DNA of 64,000 nucleotides from Sepioteuthis lessoniana (GCA_963585895.1 OY757939.1:36947832-37011831); one strand, 5' to 3'. Positions 50,640 through 63,222 are shown, counted from the stretch's first letter. The notes: generated from the sequence alone by a model not told the origin. Program-made: numbers and translations.

Positions 50640-53600
50640 TCTTTTCATTCTTCTTTCTTTTGTCAGGCCGTTCCTTCAATGCTTCGTTATTTTCTTTCTT
50701 CTCTCGTTCATCATTCTTTAATTAATTTCTTTCATTGGTTTATTCTTTCCTTTCTTCACTCTTTCATTATTCTTTCATTCTTTTCTTTCCTTGGTTCATT
50801 CTTTTCTTTCTCCCCTCTTCCATTATTCCTTCGTTCTTTCCTTTCATTGGTTCATTCTTTTCTTTTTTCCCTCTTTCATCATTCCTTCATTCTTATCTTT
50901 CATTGGTTCATTCATTTCCTTCTTCCCTCTTCCATTATTACTTCATTTTTTCCTTTCATTGGTTCATTTTCCTTTCATCACTCTTCCATCATCCCTTCAA
51001 TTTTTCTTTCTTGGGCTCATATTTTTCTTTCTTCCTTCATTCCTCATTCCTTCAATCGTTTCCTTCATTTGTTCATTTTTCTCTCTCTTCCTTCTTCCTT
51101 CATTCCTTCATTCTTTCTTTCATTGGTTCATTTTTCCCTTTTTTCTTCATTCCTTCATTCTTCTCTTTCATTAGTTCATTCTTTTCTTTCTTCTGTCTTT
51201 CATTATTCCTTCATTCTTTTCTTTCATTGGTTTATTCTTTTCTTTCATCCCTCTTCTATCATTCCTTCATTCTTTTCGTTCGTTGGTTCATTCTTTTCCT
51301 TTTCCCTCTTCCATTATTCATTCATTCTTTTCTTTGATTGCTTCATTCGTTTCTTTATCCCCTCTTCCATCTTTTCTTCATTCTTTTCTTTAATTGGTTC
51401 ATTCTCTCTTTTTCCCCTCTTCCATTATTTCTTCATTCTTTTCTTTCATTGGTTCATTTTTTCTTTCTTCCCTCTTCGATAATTCCTTCATTCTTTTCTT
51501 TGATTAGTTCATTCTTTTCTTTCTTCCCTCTTCCATCATTCTTTCATTTTTTTGTTTCATTGGTTAATTTTTTTCCCCTATTCCATCATTCCCCCATTCT
51601 TTCCTTTCATTGGTTCTTTCTTTTTTCTTCCTTCTTACATCATTCCTTAATTCTTTCTTTCATTGGTTCATTCTTTTCTTTTTTTCATATTTCATCATTC
51701 CTTCATTCTTTTCTTTCATTGATTCATTCTCTTCTTTTTCCCTCTTCCAATATTCCTTCATTATTTTCTTTATTTGGTTCATTCTTTTCTTTCTCCCCTC
51801 TCCCATGATTCCTTCATTACTTTCTTTCATTGGTTCATTCTTTTCTTTATTCCCTCTTCCACCATTCCTTAATTCTTTTTTTTTATTGGATCATTCTTAT
51901 TTTCTTCCCTCTTTCATCATTCCTAAATTCTTTTCTTTCATTGGTTCATTCTTTTCTTTCATCTCTCTTTCATTATTCCTTCATTTTTCTTTCATTGGTT
52001 CATTTTTCACTTTCTTCCCTCTTCCATCATCCTCTCATTCTTTTATTTAATTGGTTCATTCTTTTTTCTTTCTTCTTCCATTATTCCTTCATTCTTTTCT
52101 TTCATTGGTTTATTCTTTCCTCCCTCTTCCATCATTCCCCCATTCTTTCCTTTCATTGGTCCTTTCTTTTTTTCTTCCCTCTTACATCATTCCTTAAATC
52201 TTTCTTTTATTGGTTCATTCATTTCTTTTTTCCCTATTTCATCATTCCTTCATTTTTTCTTACATTGGTTCATCTTTCCTAACTTCCCGCTTCCATCATT
52301 CCTTTCTTTTTTTTATTGTTCCATTCTTCCCTCTCGCTCGTTCATCATCTCTTCATTCTTTTCTTTTATTGGTTCATTCTTTTCTTTTTTCCATCTTCCA
52401 TCATTCCTTCATTCTTTTCTTTCATTCGTTCCTTCTTTTCTTTCTTGCCTCGTTCATTATTCCTTCATTAATTTCTTTAATTCGTTCATTCCCTTTTTCC
52501 TCCCTCTTCCACCATACTTTCCTTCTTTTCTTTCAATGTTCCATCCTTCGCTCTCGCTCGTTCATCATCTCTTCATTCTTTTCTTTTATTGGTTCATTCA
52601 TTCATTTCTTCACTTTTCCATTATGATTTCATTTTTTTCTTTCATTGGTTCATCTTTCCTACATTCACTCTTCCATCATTCCTCAATTCTTTTCTTTCAT
52701 TGGTTAAATCTTTTCTTTCTTCCCTCGTTCGTCATTCCATCATTCTTTTTTTCATTGGTTTGTTCTTTTCTTTGTTCCCTCTTCCATCTTCCTTCATTCT
52801 TTTCTTTCAATGCTTCATTTTTTTCTTTCTCCCCTCTTCCATGATCCCTTCATTCTTTTCTTTCACTGGTTCATTCTTTTCTTTAATCCCTCTTTCATTA
52901 TTCTTTCATTTTTTTTCCTTCATTGGTTCATTCTTCACTTTCTTCCCTCTTCCATCATCCTTTCATTCTTTTCTTTCATTGGTTCATTCTTATCTTTCTT
53001 CCCTTTTCCATAATTCCTTCATTTTTTCTTTCATGCGTTCATTCTTTTCTTTCTTCCTTCTTCCATGATCCCTTCATTCTTTTCTTTCATTGGTTCATTC
53101 TTTCTTTCTTCCTTCTTCCATTATTCCTTCATTCTTTTCTTTGATTGGTTCCTTCTTTTCTTTCTTCCCTTTTCCATTATTCTTTCATTCATTTCTCTTA
53201 TTGGTTTATTTCTTTCGTCCCTCTTCCATTATTCTGTCTCACTTTTCTTCCATTCGTTCAATTTTTTTCTCCCCCCTTCCATCATTCCTTAATTCTTTTC
53301 TTTCATTGGTTTATTCTTTTTTTGTCCCTCTTTCATCAGTACTTCATTCTATTCTTTCTTTGGTTCATTCTATTCTTTCTTCCGTTGTTCATCATTCCTT
53401 CATTTTTTTCATTCATTCCTTCTTTCTTTTCTTTCATTGGTTCATTCTTTTCTTTCTTCCCTCTTCCATCATTCCTTAATTTTTTTCTTACATTTGTTCA
53501 CTTTTTCTAACTTTCCTCTCCCATCAATCCTTTCTTCTTTTATCATTGTTTCATTCCTATCTCTCTCTCTCTCACTCGTTCATCATCCCTTCATTCATTT

Positions 53601-55870
53601 CTTTCATTGGTTCATCCTTTTCTTTCTTCTCCCTTTCATTATTACTTTATCCTTTTCTTTCATTGGTTCATTCTTTTCTTTCTTCCCACTTCCATCATTC
53701 CGTCATTCTTTCTTTGATTCGTTATTCTTTTCTTTCTTCCCTCTCCGATATTTCCTCCATTCTTTTCTTTCATTGGTTAAATCTTTTCTTTCTTGCCTCG
53801 TTCGTCATTCCATCATTCTTTTTTTCATTGGTTTGTTCTTTTCTTTGTTCCCTCTTCCATCATTCCTTTATTCTTTTCTTTCATTGATTCATTCTCTTCT
53901 TTTCCCCTCTTCTAATATTCCTTCATTCTTTTCTTTCAATGGTTCATTCTTTTCTTCTCCCCTCTTCCATGATCCCTTCATTCTTTTCTTTCACTGGTAC
54001 ATTCTTTTCTTTCTTCCCACTTCCATCATTCCGTCATTCTTTCTTTGATTCGTTATTCTTTTCTTTCATCCCTCTCCAATATTTCCTCCATTCTTTTCTT
54101 TCATTGGTATATTCTTTTCTTTCGTCCGTCTTCTATCATCCCCTCATGCTTTTCGTTCATTCGTTCATTCTTTTTTTCTTCCCTCTTCCACCATCCCTTC
54201 ATTCTTTCATTGGTTCATTCTTTTCTTTTTTACCTCTTCCATCATTCCTTAATTTTTTTCTTACATTGATTCATTTTTATAACTACTCTCTCCCATCATT
54301 CCTTTCTTTTTTCTTTCTTTGTTTCATTCCTCTCTCTTTCGCTCGTTCATCTTTCCTTCATTTTTTCTTTCATTGGTTTATTCTTTTCCTTTTTCATTCG
54401 TTCATTATCACTTTAATTTGTTCATTCCCTTCTTTCTTCCCTCTTCTATCATCCCTTGCTTCTTTTCTTTCATTTGTTCATTCATTTCTTTCTTCACTTT
54501 TCCATTATGCCTTCATTCTTTTCTTTCATTGTTTCGTCTTTTGTGAATTCACTCTTCCATCATTCCTTAATACTTTTCATTGGTTAAATCTTTTCTTTCT
54601 TCCCTCGTTCGTCGTCCCATCATTATTTTCTTTCATTCGTTCATTCATTTCTTTCTTCTCTCTTCCATCATTCCTTCATTCTTTTCTTTGATTGGTTAAT
54701 TCTTTTCTTTCTCTCTTCCATCATCTGTTCATTCTTTTCTTTTACTGGTTAATTTTTTTCTGTCATCCCTCGTTCGTCCTTCCTTCCTTCCTACTTTTCT
54801 TTTAGTGATTCTTTTTTTCTTTCTTCCCTCTGCAATCATTCCTTAATTTATTTCTTTCATTAGTTCCTTCTCTTCTTTCTTTCCTCTTTCGTCATCCCTT
54901 TCTTGTTTTCTTTCATTGGTTCATTCATTTCTTTCTTAACTCTTCCATTATTCCTCTATTCTTTTCTTTCATGGGTTCATTCTTTTCTTCCCTCTTACAT
55001 TCTACCTTCATTATTTCTTTCATTGGTTTATCTTTTCTAACTCCACTCTTCCATCATTCCTTCTTTCTTTTCTTTGATTGGTTCAATCTTTTCAGTCATC
55101 CCTCGTTCGTCATTCCTTCATTCTTTTCTTTCATTGGATCTTTTCTTTGTTCCCTCTTCCATAATTCCTTCACTCTTTTGTTTCATTGATTTATTCTCTT
55201 CTTTCTTCCCTCTATAATCATCCCTTTATTCTTTTCTTTCACTGGTTCATTCTTTTCTGTCAGCCCTCGTTTGTCATTCCTTTATACTTTTCTTACATTG
55301 GTTCATCTTTTCTAACTTCCCTCTTCCATGGTTACCTCATTCTTTTCTTTTATTGGTTCAATCTTTTCTTTCTTCCCTCGTTTGTCATTCCTTCTTTCTT
55401 TTCTTTCATTGGTTCGTTCTTTATTTTCTTCCCTCTTCAATCATTCCTTAATTCTTTTCTTTTATTGGTTCATTCTTTTCTTTCTTCCTTTCTTCCATCA
55501 TTCCTTACTTTGTTTTATATGTCCATTCTTTTCTTTCTTCCTTCTTCCATTCTTCCCTCATTCTTTTCTTTCATTTGTTCTTTTTTTCTTTCTTCTTTAT
55601 TCCATTATTTGTTCATTCTTTTCTTTCATTTGTTCATTCTCTTCTTTTTTCATTCTTCCATCATTCCTTCCTTCATTTCTTTTTTTTTTTTGTTCATTCT
55701 TTGCTTTCTTCCCAGTTTCATCATTTCTGCATTCTTTTTTTTATTTGTTTATTCTTTTCTGTTTCTCCTCGCTCGTCGTTTCTTCAATGTTCATTCCTCT
55801 TTCTTCCTTCTTTTCTTCAGTTCTTTTCTTTTCGGCATTTCCCTTTTTTCTACAATTTTTTGGTGAAGCT
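50640..55870 (+). repeat. 5.2-kb array of a 56-bp pyrimidine-rich minisatellite
   Basis: About 93 units resembling 'cattggttcattcttttctt' + 'tcttccctcttccatcattc' + 'cttcattcttttcttt'. The 'ttggtt' anchor recurs at 50734, 50790, 50846 and 50902, all 56 bp apart. The plus strand is roughly 85% pyrimidine. All three plus frames stay open for hundreds of codons (up to 267) because the unit lacks stops and 56 is not a multiple of three, giving Phe/Ser/Leu/His-rich text. I do not regard these as genes. Confidence 0.97.
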
Positions 55871-55924
55871 AGGAAAACACTGACTCTATCTCCTCCCCAT
55901 TGTAGAAAGATAATCAAACACTAG

Positions 55925-56215
55925 AGTAGGCGTCCTGGGCATGACACTATACTTCATCTGGTGCTGAAGCCCCAGATCTGGAGATTCGGTGAATGTGGAA
56001 TGTCTCTTCCTTTCCATTACTTCCAGGTCCACTGTGTTTATGAATTTTTGTATTAAATAAGAATACATGATATCATATATCCGTGAGCATAAAACTCTTA
56101 AGAAATTACACTAAAAATATTAATTTAAACGTACAATGTACGCAATTCCTTAACCGCTTGGCATAAGATAATTCCAGACTAGTTAACATGCCTTTAAAAT
56201 TTACCAGTCAATTTT
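55925..56215 (+). repeat. SINE-B'
   Basis: 'ggcgtcctgggcatgacact', 'cagatctggagattcggtg', 'cattacttccaggtccact', and the 3' part 'aacgtacaatgtacgcaatt', with tail 'gttaacatgcctttaaaa'. 56216-56570 holds nothing recognised. Confidence 0.7.
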
Positions 56216-56569
56216 TTATCAATAATTTATGCCCGATTTTCTATGTCAAACATATTTATTTGTTTGTCTAAGAAGTTCATTCTGTCAATCTGTAGGATCC
56301 ACTAGTCTCCCGAATGTTTGTGTATTTGCAAGTAAATAAATAAATAACAAAATATTATAACGACGCTATTATAGACATTTAATATTTATTTCTTTAAAGA
56401 GAGAAATGTTCACTTGCTTCATCTAAAAAGCACTAACAAAGCTAAACGAAAATATCTAGAATCTACTTAATCTTATTACACAAGACAATGAAACAACTCG
56501 AATTCTTTAAAACATCTATGTTTTTTGCCAAATTAATATTAATAACGAATAGAATATTAATAAAAAAAG

Positions 56570-57010
56570 AAATCTTGAGAAAGAAAATTGAATACTACAA
56601 TATTTTGCAAAGAAACTAAACAGAATAATATTTTTAGAGGAAAATTTAACCCTGCAATATTTGAAAAAACCTGCAATATTTTTAGGTTTGTTTTCTTTGT
56701 TTAAAGGCATATTAACCTTTGTAGGCTATTTAATGCCAAAGCCATCCTTCTTGAAGGACAGTTGTGGTACTATTTAACCCATAGATAGGAGGATAAAGGG
56801 TTCATACCTTTCCCAATCGTGTTTGTCCGAAAGTGAACCTAATAGTGCAACTGGAGTTCAAACTCGCTTACTACAATCCCGCAGTCCATCGCTTTAACCA
56901 TTACACCACGATGACACCCCTCCCACAATATTTTTAAAGGAAACGAAATGCAGTAATATTTCTAATATAACGTGAACTTCGTAATGTTTTGAAAGAAAAC
57001 TAAACACACC
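56570..57010. repeat. Degenerate start of the ~30-bp CAATATTTTG array
   Basis: Scattered 'tacaatattttg', 'gcaatatttttaggtt' and 'cacaatatttttaaagg' units, split by a SINE-A. Confidence 0.7.
56685..56930 (-). repeat. SINE-A, full length (minus strand), inside the array
   Basis: 'tttaaaggcatattaacctt' to 'ccacgatgacacccctccc', with B-box complement 'ctggagttcaaactcgctta'. Array units on both sides show that the SINE inserted into an existing repeat. Confidence 0.9.
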
Positions 57011-57043
57011 TATATCTATATAATAAAACTTAACATGTATGTG

Positions 57044-57044
<1 letters not shown>

Positions 57045-57078
<34 letters not shown>
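57045..57078. repeat. (GT)n microsatellite
   Basis: About 16 GT units. Confidence 0.95.
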
Positions 57079-57079
<1 letters not shown>

Positions 57080-57544
57080 CGTAGGACAAAAAAGAAAAGT
57101 AGACATATAAAAACAAAGTATTTATTCTTATGAGAAATTTTACGAAAAAGACAATAAGCTACATGAAATTTACTTTTCAGTTCGGTTAGAGGGGGGGTTA
57201 AAGGGGGCAAATGCCCCCGGTAAAAATTCAAATACCTCCGATTTTAATGAAATTAAGATGATATTCCTGATGTTTACTGGAAGTCAGGATCTTTATCAGG
57301 GAGTGTATACCGATTTAATTATTGGCAACTGAGAATAATACTGAATCACATATTTCAAGTTTTAACTGATTTGATTATCAGAAACTTGGAAAAGTGCTGA
57401 ATCACATATTTCAAGTGTTAACTGATTAGATAAATCCTTATGCTTCAGAATTTTTATTGTTCCTCATTTTTCTTTTCGAATTGCTTTACTTTCTGTATTG
57501 TTAAAAACTTATTTGTAACTTGATGAAACCATCTTCTTGATATA

Positions 57545-58445
57545 CGTGGTACCTTTAATAAGTTTCCAGACTTTTTTTGTACAGGCATTTAAAAATGTTG
57601 TAATCTCTTGAAAATTCAGTATGTTATTGCTACACATCTTATGAGATGACTGACCAATTTTTATGATTCCAGGTTCAAATGAACAGTTACAGCAGGAATT
57701 GGAATACACCCTACTAAAGTCTGATTGTCACAGCTGGGGAATTTCAAAATTGCAATCTGACATTTTAGAAGAACGATATGCAATAAAATTGTGTTTTAAA
57801 CTTATAAAAAATGCCACAGAAACGTATGGAATGCTTCAAACTGCTTTTCGACCATCTTCCATGAATCGAGCATCAGTTTCTGAGTAGCATAAGATATTCA
57901 AGGAAGGCAGGGAGTCTGTGAGGGATTATGAGAGGTGTGGGAGGAGTAAGGAAGTCAATACACCAGAGTTGATTGGCCAAAGGGTTAGGTTTAGGGTTAC
58001 TATGTTGAGCTTTTAAGGGAGTTCAGGAAGAGATTCCTAGGGAAGAGGCCAGCACTCTTCAAATCAGGTCAGTCGCATTTCCAGCAGAACAATGCACCAG
58101 TCCGCAACTCCATCGTTGTCATAGACTATTTGACCCAGATGGGCATCAAGACAGTTCCTCAGCCTCCCAATAGTCCAGACCTTGGTCCCTGTGACTTTTG
58201 GTAATTCCCTCAGCTCAGAGGCTGTCGTTATGAGACAATTGAGGAGATGAAAGAGGCTGTGACGAGGTTCCTTGACACACTCACACAAGAGGACTTCCCT
58301 GGGGCGTTCCAGAAGTTGTTGGCACGGTACAACAAGTGCATTGCAGCCGGAGGAGATTATTTCGAAGGGGACTAGAGTTTATGTGAGTACTATCAATAAA
58401 AGTGTCCATACGAAAAAAATCTGGAAACTTATTTAATGATCCTCG
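57545..58445 (+). mobile_element. Mariner element, internally deleted (901 bp)
   Basis: TIRs: left CGTGGTACCTTTAATAAGTT, right complement CGAGGATCATTAAATAAGTT, both continuing TCCAGAyTTTTTT. TA flanks lie at 57543-57544 and 58446-58447. It sits within the CAATATTTTG array. Confidence 0.95.
57750..58374 (+). pseudogene. Mariner transposase relic
   Basis: LEERYAIKLCFKLIKNATET and GMLQTAFRPSSMNRASVSE form the first HTH; a TAG at 57885-57887 follows. Then KEGRESVRDYERCGRSKEVN and PELIGQ, after which a deletion removes the second HTH and first catalytic Asp. The frame resumes YYVELLREFRKRFLGKRPAL, HFQQNNAPVRNS (second catalytic Asp changed to Asn), SPDLGPCDFW with the third Asp, a TAA, and RGCRYETIEEMKEAVTRFLD to the natural end GGDYFEGD at 58374. 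The order and ending are those of the mariner DD34D family. Confidence 0.95.
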
Positions 58446-58469
58446 TAACATTTGCCTGCATCATAATTG

Positions 58470-59600
58470 CTTAGCAAAGGAAACCTCCACACTACAATAT
58501 TTTGAAAGGAATCTTAAAACACTACAATATTTAGAAAGGAAGCTTATACACTACTGTTGCATCTGCGGGTGTCGAAACACCATAACTAATAATATGTCAT
58601 ACAGGAGATCTAATCCCAAGACGAATATGGTGTGTGTGTGTGTGTGTAACACATTGATGACAGACATAGTGGAAAAATGAATAGAGTACTCACAGTTGAC
58701 TTGACTAGAACATTTATTTACAAGGACAAACACATTTGGATGGTACACAATTCATTTATCAATGGGTTGAACTGTGTGTCACAGCTCCCTCGGGAAAAGG
58801 TAAATTAATTCCACATTTGTTTTCCCGGATTTGAAGTCATCCTTCATTCACGCTGCCACCCGTAATCTCGTCCTGTTCTCGCATATTCACACGAAAACTC
58901 ATATAACAGTAGGGGTCAAAGGGGAGGAGGTAACTCCGCCTGAAATAGAAAAGAGTTTATCTCCCTTTGGCCGTTAGATCGTATTAACAACTACAATATT
59001 TTGAAAGGAAGCATATACACTACAATATTATGAAATGAAGCTTATACACCACAATATTTTGAAATGTAGCTTACACACTGCAATATTTTGAAAGGAATCT
59101 TAAAACATTACAATATTTAGAAAGGAAGCTTATACTCTACAATATTTTGAAAAACAACTGAACATACAATATTTTAAACTTCAGTGAAATGCCACTTGTT
59201 AAAGCTGGCGTGAAAAAGTTGTATAGAATACACATTTTTTAAGCCTTAAAATAATCAATCCCCAAAACATACATAAGAATATTCTAGCTTACCCACTACA
59301 ATATTTTGAAAGGAATCTTAAAACACTACAATATTTTGAAAGGAAGCTTACACACTACAACATTTTGAAAGGAAGCTTATACAATACAATATTTTGAAAG
59401 GAAGCTTATACACTACAATATTTTGAAAGGAATCTTAAAAACACTACAATATTTTGAAAGGAATCTTAAAACACTACAATATTTTGAAAGGAAGCTGAAA
59501 ACACTACAATATTTTGAAAGGAAGCTGAAAACACTACAATATTTTGAAAAACAACTGAACATACAATATTTTTAACTTTAGTGATATGCCACTTGTTAAA
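58470..59600. repeat. ~30-bp minisatellite with higher-order repeat
   Basis: Units of 'cactacaatattttgaaagg' + 'aagcttata' run through 58485-58555, 58990-59170 and 59290-59560. A larger block containing 'atgccacttgttaaagctgg' is present twice (59190 and 59585, ~397 bp apart), so array plus spacer were duplicated together. Non-array sequence at 58556-58985 includes a short (GT)n. Confidence 0.9.
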
Positions 59601-59699
59601 GCTGGCGTGAAAAAGTTGTATAGAATACACATTTTTTAAGCCTTAAAATGATCAACCCCCAAAACATAGATAAGAACATTCTAGAAATTTTGGATCAAA

Positions 59700-60944
59700 A
59701 TCGCATTAACATTGAAGTTACACTTTTATATTTTTCAACCAATCTGGTAAAAACACAAATGAGAACATTCTAGAAAATTTGGTTCAGAAACTTATTAACA
59801 GAAAAATATTTACGCTCCAAAATAAATAAGAAATTATTTCGGATTTCGATTGGTCATGATATGTCCGCGTGCTTGAATTTTTGGACCCGCCATAAAACTG
59901 AACAAAATCCTATTTTTGATTCACTTTAGTTCCCCCCAAAGTATAAATAACGAAGAATCTAATTAACTAAGGATTCCACTACCAGACAAAGAGAGAGGCA
60001 AGGACGACTGACAACAGATAACATCACATAAGATACAGAGCGAAGTAGTATGCGCCGTTCTTTTGCCAACGACCGGAACGTTCATAAACCACTAAGAAAA
60101 AACGCACGTGTGGACTTAAGAAAAAAAAAAGGCCCATACTTACGTTCACTCACATATATACACACACGCATACACATGTATGCAAGTAAAGTAAATTTTT
60201 TATCCTTTTTACTTCGGCCAACTATGGACAAATTGATTTAATAGAGTTTCCCAACAGGTACCAACGCACACACGGGCGAACAAGTCATTTTTTATTGAAC
60301 TGGTCATAGCTGTGTTTTCTACATACACACACACGCACATAAAATGAACATTGTATTTTAATTGTTTTTATCATGTGTGTTATTATGATTATTAAATTGC
60401 TTGTTTTTTAAATATTTGTTGTTGTCACATTCCATTTATTTACGTGCTTGTAAAATTTCTGTTGTATTTGTGGAAACGAAACCTGAAAGTAAATCCCGTA
60501 AACTACGGAAGGTACTTAGTCCTCCACAGCTGTAAAGCGAGGACTACTTTGATAACCACAATGTTAATTTCACCTAATTTGAGGGCACACAAAAAAAAAG
60601 AATGAAAATTTTAGTCTTAAAAAGAAAAATTGGTGTAAACAATTTATAAACAGGAATTTTATTGCAACAATTAAACATTACTCTTCATCAACGGTTGGAT
60701 AATTTCATCTAAAAATAATTCAACACAAAGAAAATTAATATCAAGATGATTTTTTTCCGAATTGAGTAAAATTATTTTAAAATTATTATCTTTTCAAAAA
60801 ATAATTGCACAACTTTTTTCGGTGTGTAAACGTAAAAAAGCATTTGAAAAATGAAACAAATTTTAGAAATAAAACAAGGAGATGAAAATTTAAAGAAAGA
60901 AATATTCACCAAATCAGCTTTTTGTTTTTAAATATTCCAAAAAC
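59700..60944. other. No gene or repeat recognised
   Basis: AT-rich. A TATA-like 'agtataaataacg' lies at about 59940, followed by a 63-codon frame (60050-60241) without any motif. Nothing else can be supported. Confidence 0.5.
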
Positions 60945-61175
60945 GATACTGAGTGTTCGCCAGTGGTCCGGAAGAATGAGGTTCAATCTTTGGTCGAGTC
61001 ATACCAAAGACTCAAAAATGGTACTTGATGTCTCCTTTCTCAACACTCAGCATTATAAGGTACATGTCCATGGTAAGGGGAGCAACCCAAAGAAAGGAGT
61101 AGAGTCTTCCCCTACATCTCGGTGTAATAGCTATTGAAAAGCCGCCCTCGACTACGATCGGCCAACTTATGAAAC
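60945..61175 (+). repeat. SINE-C
   Basis: 'gagtgttcgccagtggtccg', B box 'aggttcaatcttt', body 'cagcattataaggtacatgt' and 'ggtgtaatagctattgaaaa', and 3' end 'cgatcggccaactta'. Confidence 0.85.
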
Positions 61176-61229
61176 ATAAAATGACGATGTACGGAGTGTC
61201 TTCATAAATAATGCTCTACAGTAGTCATC

Positions 61230-61400
61230 TTATCGACCAAGGCTTAGAATACGTTGATTAAACCTCTGCAGAGTGGTATGATATCCCCGAACGAGACTTC
61301 CTGATGTGACACTAAACCATATGATGACGAGACTCCAGTTCTGGAGATAAAGGGAGTGCATAGTAAGTAGATTCAAAGCTCCACCCACGGGGAGATCAGA
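61230..61400 (+). repeat. SINE-B' fragment
   Basis: 'ggcttagaatacgttgatta', 'gacactaaaccatatgatga', and 'gactccagttctggagat'. Confidence 0.65.
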
Positions 61401-61499
61401 TCGTTGTTTCACTGCCCCCCGAAATAAATCATTAAGTTACAATTTGACGTGGAAAGAGCATTTTTAACGGAATCACGCTAACAAAAAACTCGCTCTAAT

Positions 61500-61612
61500 A
61501 TGTTGTAATTTACTAATCTTTTTACTTAGATGTGGCACAAGGCCATATAAAAGGGGCATTCACAGGCGAACGTTTGCTAGTCTAGCTTGTTAACCATTAA
61601 AACACCCCAGTT
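61500..61612 (-). repeat. SINE-G fragment (minus strand)
   Basis: 'ctaatctttttacttagatg', 'ggcacaaggccatat', and 'gctagtctagcttgttaacc'. Same family as 26640-26770. Confidence 0.65.
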
Positions 61613-61639
61613 TTATTCTCCCTCCAGCTATGGGTAAAT

Positions 61640-61785
61640 AGTAGGACAGACTAGGTTCTTCAGCCTTGGTGAGGCAACTAGTCTAGGAGAAGGAAAACTC
61701 TGACTTCAAACCTGTTAAACTCCGCTTAAAGAAATTGACCTTGTGTCATATCCTGTCCGAGCGGAGGGGTTGGGTAAATATGATT
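61640..61785 (+). repeat. SINE-H
   Basis: 'cttcagccttggtgaggcaa', 'ctgacttcaaacctgttaaa', 'gaccttgtgtcatatcctgt', and 'ggggttgggtaaat'. A short SINE-A body scrap precedes it at 61618-61640. Confidence 0.7.
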
Positions 61786-61794
61786 AAAACACCC

Positions 61795-62620
61795 CAGTTA
61801 TCCTAATTTACTAATCTTTTTGCTTAGATGTGGCTCAAGGCCGTATGAATGTGTTGTATTTTGGCCTTCGACCCGGCCAAAAATGCCATTCCAAGGTGAT
61901 ACACCGGAAGGAGGTGACACATTCTAATGGCAGTTATGAGAGGAAATCGCGTGGGCGGAAATTGGCTGACGAAATAGGACGAGGTAAAAAAATTCCCATG
62001 GTACACTCATAGACTGATGCACCGGAAGAGAGTGACCTGTGAATTGCATGACAGTTATTTCCGCTTGATGACGATAAAACATGCGATTTAAAAGATCGAG
62101 TAGGTGACTGAGTGGGCGTTAAACTATTATATAGCTCAGTCAAGACAGAAGTCAAGACAGTTGCAGTTAGAGATCGGACGGAGTTATAGACGAGATGTGG
62201 TAAGGAAAGCCACACCAGGCCGAAGGGGCTCGGGGCCCCCGATTGAGTTGGGGTCCAGAGAAGTTGCTGATTAGATGCAGTAAAGAAAGCCATCACTCAG
62301 CAGAGTGGGCCCCTGGGCCTCCGGTTGAGCAGTGCTGGAGAACGAGAAAGACACAACGCTGACGGCCATAAGAGTGGGGTCAAAATATTACAGTTTATGT
62401 TCGGTCTCAAGCTCCCTCTCACAGTAAACCCCCACACAACCCTTTCGAACCCTTACAAATAAAGTGAGAGGTACATATATTTATGAAGAAGTCTTCGCCC
62501 GTCTTTCTTCTTTGTTGTGTTGTTATGATTATGACAATATAACAAATGGACCATCCAATTAAACTCGAACTCACTCGTGAGAAATTGTTAGTCTTGCTTG
62601 ATACCCGAGACGCCCTTCAC
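61795..62620 (-). repeat. SINE-G split by a solo LTR
   Basis: 61795-61851 ('cttagatgtggctcaaggcc', 'gtatgaatg') and 62545-62620 ('aatggaccatccaattaaac', 'tcgaactcactcgtgag') join into one continuous SINE-G, identical in order to 26651-26740. Confidence 0.8.
61852..62544 (+). mobile_element. Solo LTR, 693 bp, with 4-bp target duplication
   Basis: Starts TGTTGTATT and ends AATATAACA (imperfect inverted ends, TG...CA), flanked by AATG at 61848-61851 and 62545-62548. A TATA-like 'tattatatagctc' lies at about 62128 and AATAAA at about 62458. No coding region. The 4-bp duplication is common for Ty3/gypsy-type integration, but family assignment is not possible without internal sequence. Confidence 0.8.
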
Positions 62621-62639
62621 GCTATGATATGTGGTTTTT

Positions 62640-62770
62640 GATGATATAGTTTTATATTTACAAAAATCCGATCAAGTTAATATAGTATTTTGATATGACG
62701 TTGAAACTGGTGTCACGAGAAACGGAGTTTGGATTCTTTAGCAATTCCATAGTGGCTCTTGTTCCAGACA
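62640..62770 (+). repeat. Family J fragment
   Basis: 'gacgttgaaactggtgtcac' and 'cggagtttggattctttag' match 41005-41045. 62780-63220 shows nothing further. Confidence 0.45.
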
Positions 62771-63221
62771 TTTTTGAAAATTGGTAAGTCTAAGAGGATT
62801 TCTACATATTCTGAATTTTGTCTTTTCGGAAAAAAAAACACCTTTTTAAAATTTTGTTTCTATCTTCTTTTTTTGTTTTCGTTGGAAAGTTGTTTTGAAG
62901 TTGAAACTTTCATCGAGAAATAATTTGGTAAATTTTTTGTTTGCAAATTCATCATCGAAATTGTGCAGCAATTTTTAAAACGGCTTTCGAGATAAGGTAT
63001 AAGCTAATTTAAGACAAAAAAAATCCAATAATTTTTAGATATTTCCTAATTTTTTAAAATGAAATTTGTACTAATTTATTTTTTGGCTATCAAAGAATTC
63101 TTTACGTTTTATAACTAGATTTTAAGGTGTCATCAATTAAAAATACTTATTTTTCATGATAAAAGCAGTGAAATATTTTCTGTATATATTTTCTGGAAAT
63201 ATCATAAAACCGCCGAGAGAG

Positions 63222-63222
63222 C

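Noticed and set aside
50679..55924. Many overlapping plus-strand open frames, the longest 267 codons, Phe/Ser/Leu/His-rich
   Set aside because: They are translations of the 56-bp minisatellite in all three frames; period-driven openness, no start context or domain.
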